Made by a program: the position numbers and the translations under genes | The notes under the pieces: generated by a model | What the model saw: the letters and a program-made list of their open reading frames with translations, nothing else | The model's database searches: none | Told to the model about the DNA's origin: nothing | Assembly: GCA_038316435.1 (NCBI GenBank) | Contig: JBBQAQ010000020.1 | Location: 1 to 64,000, forward strand | From: JACJXF01 sp038316435 | GTDB lineage: Bacteria > Bacteroidota > Bacteroidia > Bacteroidales > GCA-2748055 | Direction: 5' to 3' | DNA length: 64,000 nucleotides | Shown here: piece by piece, positions 34,149-43,896 of the stretch | Position numbering within the stretch: position 1 is the first letter of the stretch | Layout of the letters: each line of letters begins with the position of its first letter

Positions 34149-35603
34149 ATGAGAATTGCAGTAATTGGAGCCGGGCCAGCTGGTATAACAGCAGCTTATA
34201 AACTTTCGGGGGAGATTAGTTCCGGCAAGATCACGCAACTCGATGTGTATGAAATTTCCAATCATATCGGAGGTCTTTCCAAATCCCTTGAAATGTGGGA
34301 TCAGACGGTTGACTTAGGTCCTCACAGATTTTTCAGCCAGGATCCAATAATAAATAAACTATGGCTGGAAGTAGTTGAAAAAGAATACGATATCGTAAAC
34401 CGTCAAACCCGCATTTTTTACAAAAACACATTTTTCGAATATCCCATTCAGGCATCAAATGCTCTCAGGGGACTTGGGCTTTTTGAAGCCACACTCTGTG
34501 TTCTGAGCTATCTGAAACAAATTGTTTTTCCCTATAAAAAAACCGATACTTTCGAATCATGGGTTAGCAACCGATTTGGTAAACGACTTTACCGTATCTT
34601 TTTTAAAGTATACAGCGAAAAACTCTGGGGTATCAGCTGTGATCAGCTAGATTCGGATTTTGCAGCTCAGAGAATAAAAAAATTATCTCTATTTGAAGCA
34701 ATCAAAAATGCTTTGTTTCAGGGGAAAAATAACAAACATGCCACACTTGTCGATCAGTTTGCTTATCCCTTGAAAGGAACAGGATCAGTGTATTCCAAAA
34801 TGGCTGAAAAAATTATTGCCAACGGTGGAAAAATTCATTTAAATACTGGCGTTGAAAAGGTCATTACTTCCGGAAGAGTAATTACAGGACTTGAGTTGAA
34901 TAACGGAAATATTGTGAATTACGACAAGGTAATTTCATCCATGCCCCTGTCGCTATTGGTTACCCGCTTGCCTGAAACGCCCTACGATATTAAGGAACTT
35001 GCACATTCATTGCGTTTCAGAAATACAATTTTAGTGTACCTGAGTATCGACAAAACAAATCTTTTCAACGATCAGTGGTTGTATATTCATTCCGATGACC
35101 TGAAAATGGGACGTATAACCAACTTCCGCAATTGGGTGCCTGAGCTGTACGGAAAAAATCAGGAAACCATTCTTTGCCTCGAATACTGGTGCAATTTTGA
35201 AGATGCTGATTGGCAGATGGATGACGAATCCTATATAAAACTGGGGACTGAAGAAATTACAAAAACCGGACTTATCGGGAATGGGAACGTAATTGCAGGC
35301 AAAGTTGTACGTATCCCACGCTGCTATCCGGTTTATTTCAAGGGATATAAAGAAAAACTTAAACCCATTGAAGATTATCTGGATACAATTGAGAATCTGC
35401 AAGTTATCGGCAGATACGGCGCTTATAAATATAACAACCAGGATCACAGTATTTTAATGGGGATAATGGCCGCTGAAAATGTATTTCATCCCGGGAAAAA
35501 TGAACTGTGGACAATCAATACAGATTATGAGGTTTATCAGGAATCCAGCGTAATTACAAAGACTGGACTTGTAAGTAGCAGCGGGAAAAGTGAAGGATTA
35601 TAA
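34149..35603 (+). CDS. FAD-dependent oxidoreductase, UDP-galactopyranose-mutase-like
   Basis: A 484-residue flavoprotein. The Rossmann FAD loop is VIGAGPAGITAAYKL at residues 4-18, with ISNHIGGLSKS and the FAD-contact DLGPHRFF following. Then come YSEKLWGISC and the C-terminal IGRYGAYKYNNQDHSIL. This pattern belongs to the amine-oxidase/UGM superfamily group often found in surface-polysaccharide loci. It is not a canonical Glf by length (about 390). It may convert a nucleotide sugar or polyprenyl-linked sugar, possibly supplying the membrane glycosyltransferase beside it, but that is inference. Protoporphyrinogen oxidase-like proteins are an alternative. Confidence 0.78.
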   Translation: MRIAVIGAGPAGITAAYKLSGEISSGKITQLDVYEISNHIGGLSKSLEMWDQTVDLGPHRFFSQDPIINKLWLEVVEKEYDIVNRQTRIFYKNTFFEYPIQASNALRGLGLFEATLCVLSYLKQIVFPYKKTDTFESWVSNRFGKRLYRIFFKVYSEKLWGISCDQLDSDFAAQRIKKLSLFEAIKNALFQGKNNKHATLVDQFAYPLKGTGSVYSKMAEKIIANGGKIHLNTGVEKVITSGRVITGLELNNGNIVNYDKVISSMPLSLLVTRLPETPYDIKELAHSLRFRNTILVYLSIDKTNLFNDQWLYIHSDDLKMGRITNFRNWVPELYGKNQETILCLEYWCNFEDADWQMDDESYIKLGTEEITKTGLIGNGNVIAGKVVRIPRCYPVYFKGYKEKLKPIEDYLDTIENLQVIGRYGAYKYNNQDHSILMGIMAAENVFHPGKNELWTINTDYEVYQESSVITKTGLVSSSGKSEGL

Positions 35604-35706
35604 ATGATAATAAAACCGAGAGATTTTTGAGGAATAATTGATCGAATCGAAGAAAAGAAAGGTCTTTTTCCTGAGTGTTGTTTCTCCAAATCAGTAAAAA
35701 AAAAGA

Positions 35707-36828
35707 ATGCAGAGCATGTCGATAATCGAAAACCTAAAAGGCACTATCAGGCTTATTGCAGAGAAGATTAGCCGGAGCGAAAGAATTACAATAGAAGAAG
35801 GAATCTGGTTATATGAACATGCCGAAACTGCTGCACTTGGTATCCTTGCAACCATTGTGAAACAAAGGATCAGCGGTGAAAAAGTTTTTTTTAACCGGAA
35901 TTTTCATATCGAGCCAACAAACATCTGTATTCACTCATGTCTTTTTTGCTCCTACCGCAGGCGAATTAACGAAATCGACGCATGGGAATACAGTCTTGAC
36001 GACATTTCTGAACTGGCTGCATCCCACAAAAATGAAGAAATAACTGAAGTCCATATTGTCGGGGGAGTTCATCCATCGCGGGATATTGAGTATTACTGCA
36101 AACTGATTCAGGCAGTGAAAACGGAACTTCCCGGAGTGCAGATCAAGGCGTATACTGCCGTTGAAATAGATCAGATGTCGCACAAAGCAGGCCTAAGCAT
36201 TAAAGAAGGATTGCTGAAACTGAAGGAAGCCGGACTGGTTTCTATTCCCGGTGGAGGTGCCGAAATATTCGACGAAACTCTCAGGAAAAAAATTGCTCCC
36301 GACAAAACAAACTCAGCAAAATGGCTTGAGATACATGAAACAGCCCATATTCTGGGCATTCCAAGCAATGCCACAATGTTGTACGGGCATCTGGAAAACT
36401 TTGCACAAAGGATCGATCATCTTAACAGACTCAGAGAGTTACAGGATAAAACACATGGGTTCAACTGCTTTATCCCTCTAAAATATCATAAATCAGGTAA
36501 TTCAATGACCGATATTCCTGAATCAACTCAGGTAGAAGATATGCGAAACTATGCAGTTTCCAGAATATTTCTCGACAACATTCCTCACCTAAAAGCCTAC
36601 TGGCCTATGATTGGCAGAGATATGGCAGAACTTTCACTCTCCTTCGGGGTTGATGATCTTGATGGTACTATTCAGGATACTACAAAAATCTATAGCATGG
36701 CAGGCTCAGAGGAGCAGAATCCATCGATGCAGGCTTCTGAACTTATTGATATGATTCATAAAAGCGGACTTATTGCGGTTGAAAGAGACAGCCTTTATAA
36801 AACTCTTGAAATTTACAAACGCAAGTAA
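35707..36828 (+). CDS. mqnE: Aminofutalosine synthase
   Basis: A 373-residue radical-SAM enzyme of the futalosine route to menaquinone. It joins the SAM-derived adenosyl radical to the enolpyruvyl compound made by MqnA. The cluster motif is NICIHSCLFCSYRR (Cys74, Cys78, Cys81, CxxxCxxC). GGVHPSRDIEYY and SIPGGGAEIF follow, as in MqnE rather than MqnC. Other mqn genes are not in this window. Start 35707 (or ATG 35716) gives the usual leader. It implies menaquinone-based respiration. Confidence 0.9.
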   Translation: MQSMSIIENLKGTIRLIAEKISRSERITIEEGIWLYEHAETAALGILATIVKQRISGEKVFFNRNFHIEPTNICIHSCLFCSYRRRINEIDAWEYSLDDISELAASHKNEEITEVHIVGGVHPSRDIEYYCKLIQAVKTELPGVQIKAYTAVEIDQMSHKAGLSIKEGLLKLKEAGLVSIPGGGAEIFDETLRKKIAPDKTNSAKWLEIHETAHILGIPSNATMLYGHLENFAQRIDHLNRLRELQDKTHGFNCFIPLKYHKSGNSMTDIPESTQVEDMRNYAVSRIFLDNIPHLKAYWPMIGRDMAELSLSFGVDDLDGTIQDTTKIYSMAGSEEQNPSMQASELIDMIHKSGLIAVERDSLYKTLEIYKRK

Positions 36829-36869
36829 TACCTTTTAGCCAATTTTCCCGTTCTTATGATGCATTTGTT

Positions 36870-36877
36870 TATCTTTG
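36870..36877 (+). promoter_or_regulatory. -7 box of the PASTA operon
   Basis: TATCTTTG is an exact TAnnTTTG. It overlaps an in-frame TTG at 36875, which argues that the protein starts at ATG 36902. Confidence 0.5.
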
Positions 36878-36901
36878 CCAATTACCTTCAAATCAGGATT
36901 T

Positions 36902-37750
36902 ATGGATTTTTTAAAGTTTTTGCTTACCCGTGTATTCCTTAAGAATTTACTTATCGCTATTGGTATCGGATGCTTTCTGCTTCTGTCATCGTTAATCTGG
37001 CTGCGGGTTTTCACGCATCATGGGCAGGCGCTGACAGTTCCTGATCTGACAGGTCTCAGCCTTGAAGATGTTGCAACTGTTACAAAAGCTAAGAAAATCA
37101 GATTCAGCGTTACCGATTCAGTGTTTTTTAAAGACCTTCCTAAAGGAACCGTTGTTAAGCAAAATCCACGTCAGGGAATGAAGGTAAAGGCAAACCGTAC
37201 TATTTATCTGAGTATGAATGCTATGAACCCGGAAAGAGTTACAATGCCAACTGTTACAGGGGTTTCCTTACGTCAGGCAAGAGCAACTCTTGAAACTTAT
37301 GGTTTGAATTTGGGGAAAATTTCTTACAAACCGGATATCGCTGTTAATATAGTACTCCAGCAAATGCTGAATGACACAATTATCAAGCCTGGAAGCATGG
37401 TAATTAAAGGTTCTGATGTGAATTTGGTGCTTGGTCGCGGACTAAGTAATCAAACAACCTTGGTTCCAAATCTTATTGGAATTGATGTTCTTACTGTTAA
37501 GAATCTTCTTGCCGACCGCTATCTTAACTATGGAGCTATTGTTTATGATAACTCAGTCGCTACTGGTCTTGATACACTTTACGCCTTTGTATGGAAGCAA
37601 AGACCTGATGTAGCAAATGCTAGTGAGGGAGTCCGGTTGCAACTCGGCTCAAATGTTGATATTTGGGTAACAGTTGACTCTACAAAGCTTCCACAGTCTG
37701 ATTCATTGTTAATTGATGAAAATTATAATGCGGATGAGGAAAATTTCTAA
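36902..37750 (+). CDS. PASTA-domain membrane protein
   Basis: About 282 residues. One N-terminal transmembrane helix (LIAIGIGCFLLLSSLIWLRVF) anchors three extracytoplasmic PASTA repeats (about 45-110, 115-180 and 190-260), each with a PxLxGxxxxxA-type start (VPDLTGLSLEDV, MPTVTGVSLRQA, VPNLIGIDVLTV). PASTA units bind muropeptides in Gram-positive kinases and PBPs; here there is no kinase or transpeptidase domain. In Bacteroidota such stand-alone PASTA proteins lie next to rluD and ddl, as here, which suggests a cell-wall role. It overlaps the next gene. Confidence 0.85.
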   Translation: MDFLKFLLTRVFLKNLLIAIGIGCFLLLSSLIWLRVFTHHGQALTVPDLTGLSLEDVATVTKAKKIRFSVTDSVFFKDLPKGTVVKQNPRQGMKVKANRTIYLSMNAMNPERVTMPTVTGVSLRQARATLETYGLNLGKISYKPDIAVNIVLQQMLNDTIIKPGSMVIKGSDVNLVLGRGLSNQTTLVPNLIGIDVLTVKNLLADRYLNYGAIVYDNSVATGLDTLYAFVWKQRPDVANASEGVRLQLGSNVDIWVTVDSTKLPQSDSLLIDENYNADEENF

Positions 37751-39605
37751 AATATCTTTTTTGCTACTTATTCTCTTCCCTTTTGCGCTATCGGCACAGG
37801 AGGTGCTGGAAGGATTGCAGGGAAATGCCGTTGCAGAAGAATATTATTCCAAACCTCAACATTCTAAAAAATCGGAAGTTATTGCTGATACCATCGAATT
37901 GCCTTTTATTGATGATTTTTCAGATTCGGATGTTGCTCCGAAATCTAGTCTGTGGTCTGATAATTTCGCATTTGTTAATAGTTCATATCCTGTGTTTCCA
38001 CCAACAGTTGGCGTTGCGACGCTTGACGCCTTAAATTTTGACGGATCACATTATCCAAATGCAGGTTCTAAACCATATCAGGCTGATTTCCTGAGCTCTC
38101 AACCAATAAATCTTAGCTATCCCGCTTCTGATAGTATTTACCTGAGTTTTTATTTTCAGCCAGGGGGATTGGCAGAACCACCTGAAACCAGCGATAGTCT
38201 GATTCTCGATTTCTATTCGCCCGATAGTCTGACTTGGATTAAAAAATGGTCGATGCCGGGAAATGGCTCCTCGGCTGCTTTTAAAAGAGTTATGATAAAA
38301 ATCGAAGATTCAGTTTTTTTGAAGAAAGGTTTTCGGTTCAGGTTCAGAAATTATGCAAGTCAACTAGCAATACCTGACCAGTTCGACAAGCGGGCCAATG
38401 TTGATCTATGGCATATCGATTATGTACAACTGGATAAAAACAGGTTTGCGGCTGACACTGTGTTGCGCGATGTTGCTTTCATTGAACCTCTGAAAAGCAT
38501 TCTTAAGGATTATACCGCATTACCCTGGCCACATTTTGAAGCGGCCAAAAATACACAGCGCGCTCCATACATTAGTGTATTAATTCAAAATCACGACAGT
38601 ATCTCAAGAAACCTCGGCAAATCCCTTGAAATCAAAGATTTACTAAGGTCAAATCCGCTGTATAAACTAACTCCGCTTTACAATATTATCGCCTCAGGAG
38701 ATACCATCACCTATAAATATGCCTATAATTATCCCTTCGACTTTGCAACGGTAAAGGCCGAAGCATTTGAAATAAAAACTATTCTTCATACTGAACCTTT
38801 TGATTATAAGCCAAATGACACTCTTCGCCGCGTTCAGAAATTCTACGATTATTATGCACTAGATGATGGAACAGCCGAAGCCAGTTATGGATTGCGGGGA
38901 TCAGGTACAAAAGATGCCTCATGTGCTCTTAAGTTCAATGCATTTACAGGAGATTCCTTACGAGCAATAGATTTGTATTTTGTTCAGGTTGTTGACTCAA
39001 TGAATCTTGATGACTATTTCTATTTAAATGTGTGGACAGATAACGCCGGAAAGCCCGGAGAGAAAATAGTGAATCAGATTGGCTCACACCCGGAATATAC
39101 AGGAAAATTGAATAAGTTCGCAAGGTACTATCTGGAAACACCCGTCTATATTAATGGGCCTTTTTATATTGGCTTTACCCAAACTGTCGATAAGCTCATA
39201 AACCTTGGCTTTGACCTAAATACCCCAAATCAGTCAAAAAATTTTTATAACAGTAATAACGGACTTTGGACGAATTCTTCACTTCCGGGAACCACTATGA
39301 TGCATCCTGTTTTTAGTCAGAGTGTTCTAACAAACGCTAGCACCTTGAAGGCCGAAAAAATGTTTAATGTCTGGCCAAATCCCGCTGATGATATCATTCA
39401 CATATCACTTAATGAATCATACACCCAAATGAGCGGTGTAAAAGTTGAGCTTATTGACATAAGCGGAAGGCTTATCCAGTTTGTAAACCCTGAGAAAGAA
39501 AGTGAGATTTATACTGGTAGTCTGCAAAACGGAATGTATTTTCTTCGATTGAACAACTCTGTTGCCGGCAGCAACAATACCATAAAAATAATCATAAACC
39601 ATTAG
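37728..39605 (+). CDS. T9SS-secreted protein of unknown function
   Basis: About 625 residues. The signal peptide is KISKISFLLLILFPFALSAQ. A large beta-rich body follows, with a jelly-roll-like segment (about 50-240) and a second around 395-510 (YDYYALDDGTAEASYGL, then NVWTDNAGKPGEKI). A type A sorting domain (about 535-625) has MFNVWPNPADDIIHISL and the terminal basic strand. No catalytic motif is recognised. Starts at 37713, 37728 and 37734 are possible; the last two leave a better signal. It overlaps the PASTA gene by 17-38 bases and is one base from rluD. Confidence 0.8.
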   Translation: MRMRKISKISFLLLILFPFALSAQEVLEGLQGNAVAEEYYSKPQHSKKSEVIADTIELPFIDDFSDSDVAPKSSLWSDNFAFVNSSYPVFPPTVGVATLDALNFDGSHYPNAGSKPYQADFLSSQPINLSYPASDSIYLSFYFQPGGLAEPPETSDSLILDFYSPDSLTWIKKWSMPGNGSSAAFKRVMIKIEDSVFLKKGFRFRFRNYASQLAIPDQFDKRANVDLWHIDYVQLDKNRFAADTVLRDVAFIEPLKSILKDYTALPWPHFEAAKNTQRAPYISVLIQNHDSISRNLGKSLEIKDLLRSNPLYKLTPLYNIIASGDTITYKYAYNYPFDFATVKAEAFEIKTILHTEPFDYKPNDTLRRVQKFYDYYALDDGTAEASYGLRGSGTKDASCALKFNAFTGDSLRAIDLYFVQVVDSMNLDDYFYLNVWTDNAGKPGEKIVNQIGSHPEYTGKLNKFARYYLETPVYINGPFYIGFTQTVDKLINLGFDLNTPNQSKNFYNSNNGLWTNSSLPGTTMMHPVFSQSVLTNASTLKAEKMFNVWPNPADDIIHISLNESYTQMSGVKVELIDISGRLIQFVNPEKESEIYTGSLQNGMYFLRLNNSVAGSNNTIKIIINH

Positions 39606-39606
39606 G

Positions 39607-40659
39607 ATGACCGAGAGGATTATTGATGATGAACTCATAGACAATGAGCTTTACGAACATTTTCGTTTCGTTGCCGATCCTGGGCAAAGCCTGCTTCGAA
39701 TCGATAAATTCCTTGTAAACCGACTGGAGAATACATCCAGAAGCAGGATACAGTCAGCATCAGAGGCTGGAAGCATAATGGCAAATGATATAGCAGTAAA
39801 ATCCAGTTACAAGGTAAAACCCGGCGATGTTATCACCATTGTATTGCCCGATCCTCCTCGTGAAATTGAACTTCTACCGGAAAATATCCCTCTAAATATA
39901 GTCTTTGAAGATGATCAGCTAATTGTGGTGAATAAAAAGCCGGGAATGGTGGTGCATCCGGGATATGGTAATTACACCGGAACTCTCGTGAATGCATTAA
40001 TGTACCATCTTCGCGATAATCCCTTATTTAAAACCGGAGAACAAAGACCAGGTCTTGTTCACAGAATCGACAAAGACACTTCAGGACTTCTGGTGATAGC
40101 AAAAACTGAGCTGGCCATGCATAAGCTCGCATTGCAATTTTTCAATAAAACCAGCAAAAGAAATTATGTTGCATTGGTCTGGGGAAATATGGAGGAAGAA
40201 CAAGGAACCATTACTGGAAATCTTGGCAGAAATCCAAAAGACAGAAAAAAAATGCATGTATTTGTAGATGGAACGGAAGGAAAACATGCTGTAACCCATT
40301 ACAAAGTTCTTGAGCGCTTCGATTATGTAAACCTTCTGGAATGCAGGCTTGAAACAGGGCGCACCCATCAGATCCGCGTACATTTTCAACATATAAAACA
40401 TCCCCTCTTCAACGATCCTGAATATGGTGGAAACCAGATTCTGAGAGGTACTACCTTTACCAAATACAGGCAATTCATACAAAATTGTTTTAAAATCCTC
40501 CCCCGACAAGCACTTCATGCGAGATCATTGGGATTCGTTCATCCAACAAGTGGTGAGCACATGATGTTTGAATCTGAAATACCCGATGATATGCAAGCTG
40601 TTCTTGAGAAATGGAGAAGGTATGTTTCGGGAAGAGAAAATCAGGAGGCAGAGGAGTAA
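39607..40659 (+). CDS. rluD: Ribosomal large-subunit pseudouridine synthase (RluD type)
   Basis: A 350-residue protein with an N-terminal S4 domain (LLRIDKFLVNRLENTSRSRIQ) and a RluA-family catalytic domain. The catalytic Asp is in HRIDKDTSGLLVIAK. GRTHQIRVHFQ and LHARSLGFVHP follow. It converts uridines in helix 69 of 23S rRNA. Length and the S4 domain fit RluD best. It lies between the T9SS protein and ddl. Confidence 0.93.
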   Translation: MTERIIDDELIDNELYEHFRFVADPGQSLLRIDKFLVNRLENTSRSRIQSASEAGSIMANDIAVKSSYKVKPGDVITIVLPDPPREIELLPENIPLNIVFEDDQLIVVNKKPGMVVHPGYGNYTGTLVNALMYHLRDNPLFKTGEQRPGLVHRIDKDTSGLLVIAKTELAMHKLALQFFNKTSKRNYVALVWGNMEEEQGTITGNLGRNPKDRKKMHVFVDGTEGKHAVTHYKVLERFDYVNLLECRLETGRTHQIRVHFQHIKHPLFNDPEYGGNQILRGTTFTKYRQFIQNCFKILPRQALHARSLGFVHPTSGEHMMFESEIPDDMQAVLEKWRRYVSGRENQEAEE

Positions 40660-40668
40660 TAGTAATTT

Positions 40669-40711
40669 ATAATTGTTCTACTCCAGACTAAGAACATTTT
40701 TGAACAATTAT
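40669..40711. repeat. Inverted repeat after rluD
   Basis: ATAATTGTTC (40669-40678) is perfectly complementary to GAACAATTAT (40702-40711). There is no strong T-tract. It could be a weak terminator or an operator. Confidence 0.45.
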
Positions 40712-40851
40712 GATACTCAGGTATATCCGAATATTAATTGCCAGGGTAACACAGGGAGGTAATTGAGCCTCCTTAAAAGAAAAAATAAACTTTGATCTCT
40801 GGAGTAAAAAACAAACAAAAAACATCTATCTTTATAATTGAATTGAGTTTT

Positions 40852-41829
40852 ATGCAAAGAAATATAGCAATTGTGGGAGGTGGAGACTCCTCCGAATATG
40901 TGATCTCAGTAAAGAGTGCAGAACAGATTCTGGAATTAATAAATAAAGATAAGTACCTTCCGTTTCCTGTAACCGTAAGAGGAACTGACTGGATTGCAAA
41001 ATTACCCGATGGATCAGAGCATACAGTTGATCTCAGGGATTTCAGTATTAGTCCAAACGGAGTGAAAATCCGTTTTGAATATGCATTTATTATTATTCAC
41101 GGTACACCTGGTGAAAATGGCAAACTTCAGGCTTATCTGGATATGCAAAAAATACCATACAGCACTTCATCGGTATTGTCATCGGCTCTCACATTCAATA
41201 AGTATGTTTGTAAAGTATACCTAAGAAATTTCGGTGTTACCACTGCGGAGGCTATATTGATTAATAAAGGTGGGGAATATACGAATGAAGAAATTTTTGA
41301 TAAGGTTGGCTTACCATGTTTTGTAAAACCGAATAATGGCGGATCCAGTTTTGGGACATCCCGAGTTAATAAAACGGAAGAAATGGAAGCTGCTTTAATT
41401 GAAGCTTTTAAAGAAGATAATGAGGTTATTATTGAATCATTTGTGAAGGGCACTGAATTGAGTTGCGGGCTGGTTAAAACCCGAAAAGAAGAAATAATTT
41501 TCCCAATAACAGAGATTTTTACCACAAATGAGTTTTTTGATTACGAAGCAAAATATACTGTTGGAAAAGCTGAAGAGATAACACCTGCAAGAGTTTCCGA
41601 GGATCTGCAAAGAAGATGCAGACAAATGGCATCAGAAATTTATGACTATTTATATTGCAAGGGAATTGTTCGTATCGACTTCATTATCAGAGGCAACCAG
41701 ATTTATTTTCTTGAACTTAATTCCGTCCCCGGAATGAGTAAAGAAAGCATTGTCCCAAAACAAATACGGGCAATGGGATTAAAAGTAGAAGATATAATCG
41801 ATATGGTTATTGAAGATACTTTTGTTTAA
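40852..41829 (+). CDS. ddl: D-alanine--D-alanine ligase
   Basis: About 325 residues. An ATP-grasp ligase that makes D-Ala-D-Ala for peptidoglycan. Motifs are IAIVGGGDSSEYVISVKSA at the N-terminus, VKPNNGGSSFGTSRV for ATP, and FIIRGNQIYFLELNSVPGMSKES at the metal site. The upstream in-frame TTG (40792) is not used, I think: a near-consensus -7 box TATCTTTA lies at 40827-40834, and homology begins at MQRNIAIVGGG. The stop codon touches the stop of the next, opposite-strand gene. Its product feeds MurF at 12-14 kb. Confidence 0.94.
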   Translation: MQRNIAIVGGGDSSEYVISVKSAEQILELINKDKYLPFPVTVRGTDWIAKLPDGSEHTVDLRDFSISPNGVKIRFEYAFIIIHGTPGENGKLQAYLDMQKIPYSTSSVLSSALTFNKYVCKVYLRNFGVTTAEAILINKGGEYTNEEIFDKVGLPCFVKPNNGGSSFGTSRVNKTEEMEAALIEAFKEDNEVIIESFVKGTELSCGLVKTRKEEIIFPITEIFTTNEFFDYEAKYTVGKAEEITPARVSEDLQRRCRQMASEIYDYLYCKGIVRIDFIIRGNQIYFLELNSVPGMSKESIVPKQIRAMGLKVEDIIDMVIEDTFV

Positions 41830-42372
41830 CTAGCTTCTTTCAATTTCGATGAGGATATCATCCTTCATCACCAGATCATTCTGTTTGATATAAACTTTCT
41901 TCACTTTTCCTGAAATATGTGCAAGAATTTCATTCTGCATCTTCATTGCTTCCAGGATTATAATAGCTTCCCCTTGCTTAACATCGGCATTTTCCTCAAT
42001 CAGAATGTCAAGGATTTTACCCGGCATCGGTGCTGATATTTTTTCAATTTTTGAAGACGACGAGCTTTTGCTTAGGAATTTGCGTCGCTTATAGGAAATT
42101 GGAGTTTCAATAGAAAAATGGTACCATACACCATTAATCATAATGGTATATTTGTTCTGACTTTTCTCCAGGATATCAACCTGATACTTATGATTTTTGT
42201 AAATAAGGTAACTGAATCCATCCGGATCTTCAAAAATCTGAATATCCATTTTTCTACCTTTAATTTTTACATTTTCATCAAGAGGGTTTACTACTTCAAA
42301 TGTTCTTTTTCCCTCGCCGCAAGCAATAAAAATATCTTTTACAGCTTTTCCGTTTGTATCTTTCATTTCCAA
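41830..42372 (-). CDS. Biotin carboxyl carrier protein of the acyl-CoA carboxylase
   Basis: A 180-residue protein. The N-terminal 100 residues are a beta-rich domain like that in carrier ends of acyl-CoA carboxylases, and the C-terminal biotinyl domain has the biotinylated lysine in IILEAMKMQNEI. It is third in an operon after the carboxyltransferase and the biotin carboxylase (9-base gaps). The stop lies directly against ddl's stop. Confidence 0.9.
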   Translation of the reverse strand: MEMKDTNGKAVKDIFIACGEGKRTFEVVNPLDENVKIKGRKMDIQIFEDPDGFSYLIYKNHKYQVDILEKSQNKYTIMINGVWYHFSIETPISYKRRKFLSKSSSSSKIEKISAPMPGKILDILIEENADVKQGEAIIILEAMKMQNEILAHISGKVKKVYIKQNDLVMKDDILIEIERS

Positions 42373-42381
42373 CAGCTTACG

Positions 42382-43887
42382 TTATAAAGACTTCATTCTT
42401 TTGTTTAGTATCCAGGGAGTTATGCTTTTCCCTTTTTCAAAATCAACACTTTTATCTTCATCCTCTTTCAGCCTTCGTGCAAAATCGTAAGTGGCGAAGT
42501 AGGCCGCTAACAATTCAGCATCTTTATCCTGGAAATAATGAATTTTCATTTCCTTCACCAGAAATGAGGTGTCATATTTTCCTTTTTTGAAATTTGAGTT
42601 ATTCAGTACTTCCTTGCAGAATGGTATTGTGGTTTTGAGACCTTTAATCCATAATTTTTTCAGTGCACTTGCAGAATACTGAATTGCTTTTTCTCTTGTC
42701 TCCCCATAAATAATAAGCTTTGCAATCATGGAATCGAAATAGGGAGTAATTATTGCTCCTTCCTGAATACCGGAATCGATTCGTATATTTTTGCTTTTGG
42801 GTAGCGACATTTTTTCAATTACACCTAAACTTGGCGAGAATCCGGCCTGAACATCTTCAGCATTTATTCTGAATTCGAATGCCCAACCGGTAATCTTTAC
42901 ATCCTTTTGTTTTAGAGGGAGAGGCTCGTTCTGGGCAACTCTGATCTGCCACTCAATGAGATCGAGTCCGGTAACCATTTCTGTAACAGGATGTTCAACC
43001 TGAATTCGGGTATTCATTTCCATGAAATAGAAATTGTTATCCGAGTCAAGAAGGAATTCAACAGTTCCAGCGCTGTAATAATCTACGGTTTTTGCAATAT
43101 TAATAGCTGCTTTCCCCATTCTCTCGCGCAAATCTGTGTCCAGTGCAGCAGATGGTGACTCTTCAATTAGTTTTTGATGTTTTCTCTGAACAGAGCATTC
43201 TCTTTCTCCAAGGTGGATAATATTTCCTTGTTTATCACCAAAAATCTGAAATTCTATATGACGGGGATTACGAACGTATTTTTCTACAAAAACAGCAGGA
43301 TCGTTAAATGCTTTGGCTGCTTCTGAGCTTGCCATTTTAAACATTTTCTCGATTTCTTTTTCGTTTTCAACAATTCTCATCCCTCTTCCTCCACCACCGG
43401 ATGCGGCTTTCAGGATAACCGGATATCCTATTTTGGAAGCAATTATTTTTGCTTCAGTGGGATCTTTTACGTCACCCAGACTACCTTCGAGAAGTGGAAT
43501 TTTATGTTTTCTTGCCAGTTGTTTTGCAATGGTTTTATTACCCATTTTCAGGATTGCATCGGGAGAAGGACCAATAAAAATCAACTTTTCATCCTCGCAA
43601 CGCTGAGCAAATACAGGACTTTCAGCAAGAAAACCATACCCGGGATGTACAGCATCGATTTTATGATCTTTGGCTGCACGAATAATTTTTTCAATATCCA
43701 GAAATTCAAGAATTTCATCAGTATGATCTGAAAAGTCGATCACATGATCTGCTGCGCTTAGATACAGGGCATTAGGTTCCTTGGATGTTTTGAGGACCCA
43801 AGTTTCAATACCCATGAGTTTTGCAGTCTGAATTACTCTGATTGCAATTTCTCCACGGTTAGCAATTAGTAAACTATTAATTTTCAT
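42382..43887 (-). CDS. Biotin carboxylase subunit of acyl-CoA carboxylase
   Basis: A 501-residue ATP-grasp enzyme that carboxylates biotin with bicarbonate and ATP. Signatures are LIANRGEIAIRVIQTAK, HPGYGFLAESP, KAASGGGGRGMR, ERECSVQRKHQKLIEE and MEMNTRIQVEHPVTEM. It ends after the biotin carboxylase C-domain and does not include a carrier domain, which is supplied by the next gene. It is the only biotin carboxylase in the window and could serve both carboxyltransferases. Confidence 0.93.
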   Translation of the reverse strand: MKINSLLIANRGEIAIRVIQTAKLMGIETWVLKTSKEPNALYLSAADHVIDFSDHTDEILEFLDIEKIIRAAKDHKIDAVHPGYGFLAESPVFAQRCEDEKLIFIGPSPDAILKMGNKTIAKQLARKHKIPLLEGSLGDVKDPTEAKIIASKIGYPVILKAASGGGGRGMRIVENEKEIEKMFKMASSEAAKAFNDPAVFVEKYVRNPRHIEFQIFGDKQGNIIHLGERECSVQRKHQKLIEESPSAALDTDLRERMGKAAINIAKTVDYYSAGTVEFLLDSDNNFYFMEMNTRIQVEHPVTEMVTGLDLIEWQIRVAQNEPLPLKQKDVKITGWAFEFRINAEDVQAGFSPSLGVIEKMSLPKSKNIRIDSGIQEGAIITPYFDSMIAKLIIYGETREKAIQYSASALKKLWIKGLKTTIPFCKEVLNNSNFKKGKYDTSFLVKEMKIHYFQDKDAELLAAYFATYDFARRLKEDEDKSVDFEKGKSITPWILNKRMKSL

Positions 43888-43896
43888 ACAAGTGTT

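Noticed and set aside
40740..40780. GGGAGG/CCTCC hairpin before ddl as a riboswitch
   Set aside because: The stem is only five to six base pairs and no known aptamer pattern is visible.
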